A DNA stretch of 7,268 nucleotides, taken from assembly GCA_038231395.1 (NCBI GenBank), contig JBBRLL010000098.1:1-7268 (forward strand). The letters are read 5' to 3'. Each line of letters opens with the position of its first letter. Within the stretch, counting starts at the first letter, position 1. Under the pieces are notes generated by a model, which did no database searches, was not told the DNA's origin, and saw nothing but the letters and a program-made list of their open reading frames with translations. The stretch comes from Stagnihabitans sp038231395. GTDB taxonomy: Bacteria; Pseudomonadota; Alphaproteobacteria; Rhodobacterales; Rhodobacteraceae. The translations under genes were made by a program, and so were the position numbers. Below, in pieces: positions 1-7,268 of the stretch.

Positions 1-488
1 ATCATCTTGACGCAGTTGTAAAAATCAGCGCCGGTCTTGTCCATCTTGTTGACGAACACGATGCGCGGCACCTTGTAGCGGTCAGCCTGACGCCACACGG
101 TTTCAGTCTGCGGTTCGACACCGGCGTTGCCGTCAAGCAGCACGACAGCACCATCAAGCACGGCCAGCGAACGTTCAACTTCAATGGTGAAGTCGACGTG
201 GCCGGGGGTGTCGATGATGTTGAAACGGTACTTGTCGTCAGACGCATGGTTTTCAGAGTCGATCTGGCGCTGCCAGAAGGTCGTGGTGGCAGCCGAGGTG
301 ATCGTGATGCCACGCTCTTGCTCTTGCTCCATCCAGTCCATGGTGGCGGCGCCATCATGGACTTCCCCGATCTTGTGGGTCTTGCCTGTGTAATACAGGA
401 TGCGCTCAGTCGTGGTTGTCTTGCCCGCATCGATATGGGCAATGATACCAAAGTTGCGATAACGGTTGAGCGGATATTCGCGTGCCAT
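1..488 (-). CDS. fusA: Elongation factor G (EF-G), N-terminal part, 3' end beyond window
   Basis: EF-G is the cytoplasmic translational GTPase that moves tRNAs and mRNA through the ribosome after peptide bond formation and helps recycle ribosomes with RRF. Reading the reverse strand from ATG at 488 gives MAREYPLNRYRNFGIIAHID and continues open to the window edge (162 codons plus two bases). The visible part is the G domain: P-loop AHIDAGKT at residues 17-24, switch I RGITI at 59-63, DTPGH at 93-97 and NKMD at 147-150, all intact. Family members are about 690-710 residues, so more than three quarters of the gene lies outside. The start is fixed by the family N-terminus and by a GAGGG Shine-Dalgarno just upstream. 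It follows rpsG by 9 bases, the usual str-operon order rpsL-rpsG-fusA; tuf may follow outside the window, which cannot be checked here. A longer reverse ORF overlapping it in another frame is a shadow. Confidence 0.98.
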   Translation of the reverse strand, partial: MAREYPLNRYRNFGIIAHIDAGKTTTTERILYYTGKTHKIGEVHDGAATMDWMEQEQERGITITSAATTTFWQRQIDSENHASDDKYRFNIIDTPGHVDFTIEVERSLAVLDGAVVLLDGNAGVEPQTETVWRQADRYKVPRIVFVNKMDKTGADFYNCVKM

Positions 489-492
489 TTTG

Positions 493-500
493 CCCTCTTA
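493..500 (-). promoter_or_regulatory. Ribosome binding site of fusA, overlapping the rpsG stop codon
   Basis: On the minus strand the rpsG stop TAA runs directly into GAGGG, giving TAAGAGGG, with four bases (CAAA) before the fusA ATG at 488. The Shine-Dalgarno therefore shares bases with the stop codon of the upstream gene. This supports the fusA start and suggests that ribosomes finishing rpsG can reinitiate on fusA. Confidence 0.8.
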
Positions 501-968
501 CCAGCGGTAGTGGCTGAATGCTTTGTTAGCATCGGCCATTTTGTGGGTGTCTTCACGCTTCTTGACAGCGGTGCCACGGTTGTTCACGGCGTCCGACAGT
601 TCGGCAGCCAGAAGCTCTTCCATGGTGTTTTCGTTGAGATTGCGGGCTGCGGTGATGACCCAACGGATCGCCAAAGCTTCGCGACGCTCTGTCCGGACTT
701 CGACCGGAACTTGGTACGTAGCACCACCAACGCGGCGCGAACGCACTTCGACGGAGGGTTTCACATTGTCCAGCGCTTCGTGGAAGCATTGGATCGGTTC
801 GCGCTTCAGACGGGTCTGAACACGCTCAAGAGCGCCATAAACAATACCTTCGGCGACGGACTTTTTGCCATCGAGCATCAGGTTGTTCATGAACTTGGTC
901 AAAACCCGGTCACCGTACTTGGCATCGGGCAGAATTTCGCGCTTTTCAGCGGCGTGACGACGGGACAT
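498..968 (-). CDS. rpsG: 30S ribosomal protein S7
   Basis: S7 is a primary 16S rRNA-binding protein that nucleates assembly of the 30S head and lies near the E site and the mRNA exit channel. The 156-residue product begins MSRRHAAEKREILPDAKYGD and ends in AFSHYRW, a normal full length for bacterial S7. The basic N-terminus (SRRHAAEKR) and the basic beta-hairpin around residues 73-92 (VEVRSRRVGGATYQVPVEVR) are the known rRNA contact regions; the helical C-terminal part with TAARNLNENTMEELLAAEL is typical. The ATG at 968 is preceded by GAGGAG at good spacing. The gene is second in the str operon, 11 bases after rpsL and 9 bases before fusA. In E. coli S7 represses this operon by binding a long rpsL-rpsG spacer; here that spacer is too short to hold such a site. 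Confidence 0.98.
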   Translation of the reverse strand: MSRRHAAEKREILPDAKYGDRVLTKFMNNLMLDGKKSVAEGIVYGALERVQTRLKREPIQCFHEALDNVKPSVEVRSRRVGGATYQVPVEVRTERREALAIRWVITAARNLNENTMEELLAAELSDAVNNRGTAVKKREDTHKMADANKAFSHYRW

Positions 969-975
969 GCTTTAT

Positions 976-982
976 CTCCTCA
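976..982 (-). promoter_or_regulatory. Ribosome binding site of rpsG, overlapping the rpsL stop codon
   Basis: The rpsL stop TGA is part of TGAGGAG on the minus strand, so the GAGGAG Shine-Dalgarno of rpsG shares two bases with the stop. The sequence ATAAAGC separates it from the ATG at 968. The arrangement matches the rpsG-fusA junction and points to coupled translation through the three genes. Confidence 0.8.
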
Positions 983-1351
983 CTTCGGACGCTTGGCGCC
1001 GTATTTCGACCGACGCTGACGACGTTCCTTGACGCCCTGCGTGTCGAGAACGCCGCGGAGGATGTGATACCGCACGCCGGGAAGGTCTTTGATACGACCG
1101 CCACGGATCAGAACCACGGAGTGTTCCTGAAGGTTGTGCTTTTCGCCGGGGATGTAGCAGATCACTTCGAAGCTGTTGGTCAGGCGCACTTTGGCGACTT
1201 TCCGCATGGCGGAGTTCGGCTTCTTCGGGGTCGTCGTGTAAACGCGGGTACAAACCCCACGTTTTTGCGGGCAAGATTCCAAGTGCTGGGACTTGGACTT
1301 GCGCACAGGTGCTTCCCGCGGCTTGCGGATCAGCTGTTGAATAGTCGGCAT
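980..1351 (-). CDS. rpsL: 30S ribosomal protein S12
   Basis: S12 sits at the decoding centre of the 30S subunit, where it helps monitor codon-anticodon pairing; it is the classic target of streptomycin-resistance mutations. The 123-residue product starts MPTIQQLIRKPREAPVRKSK and ends in RRSKYGAKRPK, the normal length for the family. The conserved TTPKKPNSA loop (residues 39-48) and GGRIKDLPGVRYH (84-96) are intact. Lys43 and Lys88 (Lys42 and Lys87 without the initiator Met) are wild type, so no common streptomycin-resistance change is present. Asp89 is the position that RimO methylthiolates in E. coli. The reading frame stays open upstream to an ATG at 1543, but that extension has no ribosomal-protein similarity; the ATG at 1351 follows GAGGAA with a 5-base spacer and matches the universal S12 N-terminus. 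It is the first gene of the str operon in this window. Confidence 0.98.
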   Translation of the reverse strand: MPTIQQLIRKPREAPVRKSKSQHLESCPQKRGVCTRVYTTTPKKPNSAMRKVAKVRLTNSFEVICYIPGEKHNLQEHSVVLIRGGRIKDLPGVRYHILRGVLDTQGVKERRQRRSKYGAKRPK

Positions 1352-1356
1352 GCACG

Positions 1357-1362
1357 TTCCTC
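1357..1362 (-). promoter_or_regulatory. Ribosome binding site of rpsL
   Basis: GAGGAA on the minus strand lies five bases before the ATG at 1351. It decides the start of S12 against the longer in-frame extension, which begins 192 bases upstream. Confidence 0.8.
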
Positions 1363-1381
1363 GTGTTGCTCTGTCAATACT

Positions 1382-1400
1382 CGCACCAGGACTTGGTACG
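1382..1400 (-). promoter_or_regulatory. Potential stem-loop in the rpsL leader
   Basis: On the minus strand CGTACCA pairs with TGGTGCG around an AGTCC loop: seven base pairs including one G-U. It ends about 30 bases before the rpsL ATG and just before the ribosome binding site. It could be part of a leader fold, but a hairpin this short can occur by chance. Confidence 0.3.
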
Positions 1401-1450
1401 CTGCTTCTCGACGACGCTTTGTGCAGACCACAAAACGCCAAAACCGCAGT

Positions 1451-1470
1451 CGCCCCCATAGCTGAGGGCG
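1451..1470 (-). terminator. GC-rich stem-loop followed by interrupted T runs (possible terminator or attenuator)
   Basis: On the minus strand CGCCCTC pairs with GGGGGCG around AGCTAT: seven pairs, one of them U-G. Downstream come TTTT at 1443-1440 and TTTT at 1435-1432, separated by GGCG, so the T tract is broken and starts seven bases after the stem. ACCGC (1472-1468) can alternatively pair with GCGGT (1447-1443), which would exclude the first stem and place TTT directly after it. It may end transcripts from the transporter/phosphatase genes before rpsL, or attenuate the str operon. It is not a textbook terminator. Confidence 0.35.
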
Positions 1471-1540
1471 GTGCGGTGGAATTCCAGAGGATCGGGGCTT
1501 GCACCCGGATCGTGACCAGTTCCAAGGTTGTAACCCCGGT

Positions 1541-1555
1541 CACAGGAGGCCTGTG
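1541..1555 (-). terminator. Short stem-loop directly after the PAP2 gene stop
   Basis: CACAGG and CCTGTG form a perfect six-pair stem with a three-base loop, starting one base after the phosphatase stop codon. No T run follows on the minus strand (the next bases are ACCGGGGTTAC), so intrinsic termination is doubtful. It may protect the 3' end or be incidental. Confidence 0.25.
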
Positions 1556-1556
1556 G

Positions 1557-2279
1557 CTAAGGTAGGCGGCTGATAGGGGGAATCGGTAGTGAAGTCAACA
1601 GCGGTTTGGCGCGTCGTTTGCGGCAGATAATGCGATGCAGCACGGCGGCCAAAAGGGCCACCAGCAAGGCCGCTATCACGGTGTCCGACAGGAAATGGCG
1701 GCCCACCGCAATGCGCTGCCATCCGGTTACCACAGGCAGGCAAAGGGCCGCGACCATACCCATCCGGTAGCGGTTTATGGTGAGGTTTTGGCGGTTTGCC
1801 CGCAGGATCATGACCAGACAGATGGCCAGTGCGGTGGCGCCGGCCATCTCTCCGGACACGAACGAACAGTTGCCGGAGCATTGGTCGCTGATCGCCCAGG
1901 CGCGTGAAAAGGTCGCATCGCCGCCGAACTCTCCGATGCGGAACGGTCGCGCCCTGCCCCAGAACCGCTTGAGGATGCCGTTGACGATCAGACCTGGCCC
2001 GAGACCGAAAATCAACGTCTGGAAAAGCCAGTCGCGCGCGGTGAGGTTCAGGACCGGGGTTTTGCGCGCAAACAGGCTAAGCGTCAGAACCGCCAGAAAT
2101 CCCGCATCTTCGGCGACGATCAAGGAAACGCGCACCACCTCTACAAAGGGGTTCGCGGCGATGGGAAAGGTGGTGCCGTTGAAGAACAGGCGCGAAGTGG
2201 CCAGATCCAAAGAGGGATACGCCGAAAACAACAGGCTTGCGGCCAGCAAAGTGACCGCAAAAGCATAAATCGCCCTCAT
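1557..2279 (-). CDS. PAP2-family (phosphatidic acid phosphatase type 2) membrane phosphatase, non-canonical motif 2
   Basis: PAP2 enzymes are integral inner-membrane phosphatases that remove phosphate from lipid phosphates such as undecaprenyl pyrophosphate, phosphatidic acid, phosphatidylglycerophosphate or lipid A; the substrate here cannot be told from sequence. The 240-residue product has about six hydrophobic segments (near residues 4-21, 51-71, 85-103, 145-160, 173-187, 198-218) and a basic, proline-rich C-terminal tail. Motif 1 is KRFWGRARP (104-112). Motif 3 is RIAVGRHFLSD (189-199) with Arg189, nucleophile His195 and Asp199. Motif 2, usually PSGH, reads VSGE at 141-144 in CSFVSGEMAG: Ser and Gly remain but the acid/base His is Glu (codon GAG). 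Two nearby cysteines, 134 and 138, could form a disulfide. The ATG at 2279 overlaps the transporter stop (ATGA) and has no clear Shine-Dalgarno, so reinitiation is likely. An open in-frame extension to 2393 lies inside the transporter gene and looks spurious. Codons such as AGG (Arg2) and ATA (Ile168) fit modest expression. Confidence 0.88.
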   Translation of the reverse strand: MRAIYAFAVTLLAASLLFSAYPSLDLATSRLFFNGTTFPIAANPFVEVVRVSLIVAEDAGFLAVLTLSLFARKTPVLNLTARDWLFQTLIFGLGPGLIVNGILKRFWGRARPFRIGEFGGDATFSRAWAISDQCSGNCSFVSGEMAGATALAICLVMILRANRQNLTINRYRMGMVAALCLPVVTGWQRIAVGRHFLSDTVIAALLVALLAAVLHRIICRKRRAKPLLTSLPIPPISRLP

Positions 2280-3160
2280 CCCGGAGCGGCGCGGCGTTTG
2301 CGTTCGCGCCACAGCATGTAGATGCCCGATGCTACGACGATGCCGCCCCCGATCAGGGTAAATTGATCCGGCAATGTGCCAAATCGGGCCCAACCGAGAA
2401 GGATGGCAAACAACAATGATGTATAGCGGAACGGGGCGATGATCGACAGCTCACCCACCCGCATCACTTTGATTGCACAAAGATATCCGATGATCAGAAA
2501 CCCGGCGGCTGCCGTGGTTGCGCCAAGGGCTGTCAGCGAGACGGGTTGCCAGCCCTCGACTGCCACACCAATCGCACCCATCGCCGTCACGGCGGTTGAC
2601 GCCCAGATCGCCCCGGTGGTTGAGGGTAGATGTGTCGAGAAAGACCGCGTCGAAAGGTCGCGCAAAACAACGCAGGCGACCGAAGCGAGGCCCAGCACCG
2701 ACCAGCGGTCAAAGTCGGCGGCTCCGGGCCTGACGATCAGGAGAACCCCAAGGAAGCCCACGGTGATAGCCGTCAACCTGCGCCAGCCAATCGGCGCTTT
2801 CAACAAAAGGGCCGCCGTCAGGGTAACGGCCAGCGGCAACGATTGCATGATGGCTGACAGGTTGGCCAAGGGCATATGTGTCAGGGCGATCAGGAAGGTA
2901 ATTGTGGCGGTGACCTCGCCGATGGTTCGCAGACCAAGGAACATGCGGTCGGGGCCGCGCGGCCAAAGGTGCCATCCGCCGGGCGTGCGCGATGCGATCA
3001 ACATGAGGACGGCCGTTGACGCTACACCGCGCAACACGATGGCCTGGAACAGCGGCATCCCTGCCCCGGTTACCGCTTTGACGAAGGTATCGTTTATCGT
3101 GAAGGCCAGCATTGAGGCGCACATCAGAATTATGCCACGGGTGTTGTCCGAAACTGCCAT
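2276..3160 (-). CDS. EamA/DMT-superfamily transporter
   Basis: Members of the drug/metabolite transporter superfamily with two EamA repeats are inner-membrane carriers for metabolites, amino acids, nucleotides or related compounds; the substrate of this one is unknown. The 294-residue product is of normal length and very hydrophobic, with about ten predicted membrane helices in two repeats (roughly residues 9-143 and 152-288). Landmarks are the first helix ending FTINDTFVK (20-28), LRG at 43-45, the repeat-1 end GFLGVLLIVRPG (135-146), and the repeat-2 end APFRYTSLLFAILLGW followed by TLIGGGIVVASGIYMLWRER. The tail is basic (RERKRRAAPG). A glutamate common before the last helix of each repeat in many relatives (as in FGE-x-PD) is absent: residues read LLKAPIGWRR and FGTLPD. 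The ATG at 3160 follows GAGGG by six bases. It lies 66 bases after rpoC and overlaps the phosphatase gene by four bases, so the two are probably co-translated. Confidence 0.9.
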   Translation of the reverse strand: MAVSDNTRGIILMCASMLAFTINDTFVKAVTGAGMPLFQAIVLRGVASTAVLMLIASRTPGGWHLWPRGPDRMFLGLRTIGEVTATITFLIALTHMPLANLSAIMQSLPLAVTLTAALLLKAPIGWRRLTAITVGFLGVLLIVRPGAADFDRWSVLGLASVACVVLRDLSTRSFSTHLPSTTGAIWASTAVTAMGAIGVAVEGWQPVSLTALGATTAAAGFLIIGYLCAIKVMRVGELSIIAPFRYTSLLFAILLGWARFGTLPDQFTLIGGGIVVASGIYMLWRERKRRAAPG

Positions 3161-3166
3161 ACCCTA

Positions 3167-3171
3167 CCCTC
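3167..3171 (-). promoter_or_regulatory. Ribosome binding site of the EamA transporter gene
   Basis: GAGGG on the minus strand lies six bases before the ATG at 3160, supporting that start. It follows closely after the stem-loop at 3181-3202, so folding of that hairpin and ribosome access could influence each other. Confidence 0.65.
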
Positions 3172-3180
3172 AATGAATGA

Positions 3181-3202
3181 CCCCCCGCTTCACAGCAGGG
3201 GG
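3181..3202 (-). terminator. Strong stem-loop in the rpoC-transporter spacer, probable partial terminator
   Basis: On the minus strand CCCCCTGCT pairs with AGCGGGGGG around GTGA: nine pairs, all standard except one U-G at the position that is a C/A mismatch on the plus strand. The better pairing on the minus strand agrees with a function in the RNA of rpoC. It starts 24 bases after the rpoC stop. The bases that follow (TCATTCATTG) are only moderately T-rich, so termination may be incomplete and let some transcription through into the transporter gene. Confidence 0.6.
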
Positions 3203-3214
3203 CCAAGGTCTTGA

Positions 3215-3225
3215 CGCCTGAGGCG
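3215..3225 (-). repeat. Short palindrome just after the rpoC stop
   Basis: CGCCTGAGGCG is a near-perfect palindrome that can fold as a four-pair stem with a three-base loop, one base beyond the rpoC stop codon. It may add to the 3'-end structure upstream of the larger hairpin, but it is short enough to be chance. Confidence 0.3.
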
Positions 3226-3226
3226 A

Positions 3227-7268
<4,042 letters not shown>

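Larger units (their letters stand above)
1352..1556 (-). promoter_or_regulatory. Spacer and probable leader upstream of the str operon
   Basis: This 205-base non-coding stretch separates the PAP2 phosphatase gene from rpsL. A str-operon promoter is expected here by inference, because the upstream genes look weakly expressed compared with ribosomal proteins. I could not find a convincing sigma-70 -35/-10 pair. A perfect TTGACA at 1372-1377 (minus strand) is only 20 bases from the rpsL start, so its -10 would fall at the start codon. Three minus-strand stem-loops, listed separately, lie at 1541-1555, 1451-1470 and 1382-1400. Confidence 0.4.

Noticed and set aside
2..577. 191-codon minus-strand open frame over the fusA/rpsG region
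   Set aside because: It is out of frame with EF-G and S7, both of which are unmistakable in their own frames; the product is Ser/Thr/Arg-rich noise.
198..1019. 273-codon plus-strand open frame across fusA, rpsG and the end of rpsL
   Set aside because: It runs antisense through three conserved genes and their junctions, so it is a by-product of their codon use.
980..1351. Streptomycin-resistance changes in S12
   Set aside because: Lys43, Lys88 and Pro91 (with Met counted) are all wild type.
1372..1377. Perfect TTGACA on the minus strand as a -35 box for rpsL
   Set aside because: A -10 at normal spacing would fall at 1354-1349, over the start codon, and the bases there do not resemble TATAAT.
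1352..1543. 64-codon N-terminal extension of S12
   Set aside because: The extension has no ribosomal-protein similarity, and the ATG at 1351 has a proper Shine-Dalgarno and the universal S12 N-terminus.
2280..2393. 38-codon N-terminal extension of the PAP2 protein
   Set aside because: It lies inside the transporter coding sequence and is Arg/His-rich; the ATGA overlap start at 2279 leads straight into the first hydrophobic segment.
2439..3176. 245-codon plus-strand open frame opposite the transporter
   Set aside because: The minus-strand frame has clear EamA repeats and a ribosome binding site; the plus-strand product has no membrane or domain pattern.

Overview
The window is a core information-processing locus of an alphaproteobacterium, most likely a member of the Rhodobacterales (Roseobacter-type Rhodobacteraceae). 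The assignment rests on the 123-residue S12 and 156-residue S7, whose sequences look rhodobacterial, on the RpoC and EF-G sequences, and on a moderately high GC content. It is made from recognition, not from a search. All five complete or partial housekeeping and accessory genes lie on the minus strand, so transcription runs from high to low coordinates.

In the direction of transcription the order is: rpoC (7268 to 3227, 5' end outside the window); a 66-base gap with a strong stem-loop; a 10-TM EamA/DMT-family transporter (3160 to 2276); a PAP2-family membrane phosphatase (2279 to 1557) whose ATG overlaps the transporter stop; a 205-base spacer with several potential hairpins; then the start of the str operon: rpsL (S12, 1351 to 980), rpsG (S7, 968 to 498) and the first 162 codons of fusA (EF-G, 488 to 1, 3' end outside).

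rpoC supplies the beta' subunit of RNA polymerase; rpsL, rpsG and fusA supply two small-subunit ribosomal proteins and the translocase. The str genes are tightly packed (11- and 9-base spacers), with Shine-Dalgarno sequences fused to the preceding stop codons. The two membrane-protein genes sit between the rpoBC end and the str operon, where many bacteria have rpoC followed closely by rpsL. They form their own translationally coupled pair. Their role is not known; a link to envelope lipid or lipid-carrier metabolism is only an inference from the PAP2 family.

No RNA genes, mobile elements, CRISPR arrays or attachment sites were seen. No stretch longer than 300 bases lacks a gene. I see no convincing novel system. 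The points most worth a second look are the non-canonical PAP2 motif 2 (Glu where His is expected), the coupled transporter/phosphatase pair inside the rpoC-rpsL junction, the absence of an E. coli-like S12-S7 spacer for S7 autoregulation, and the hairpins in the two spacers.
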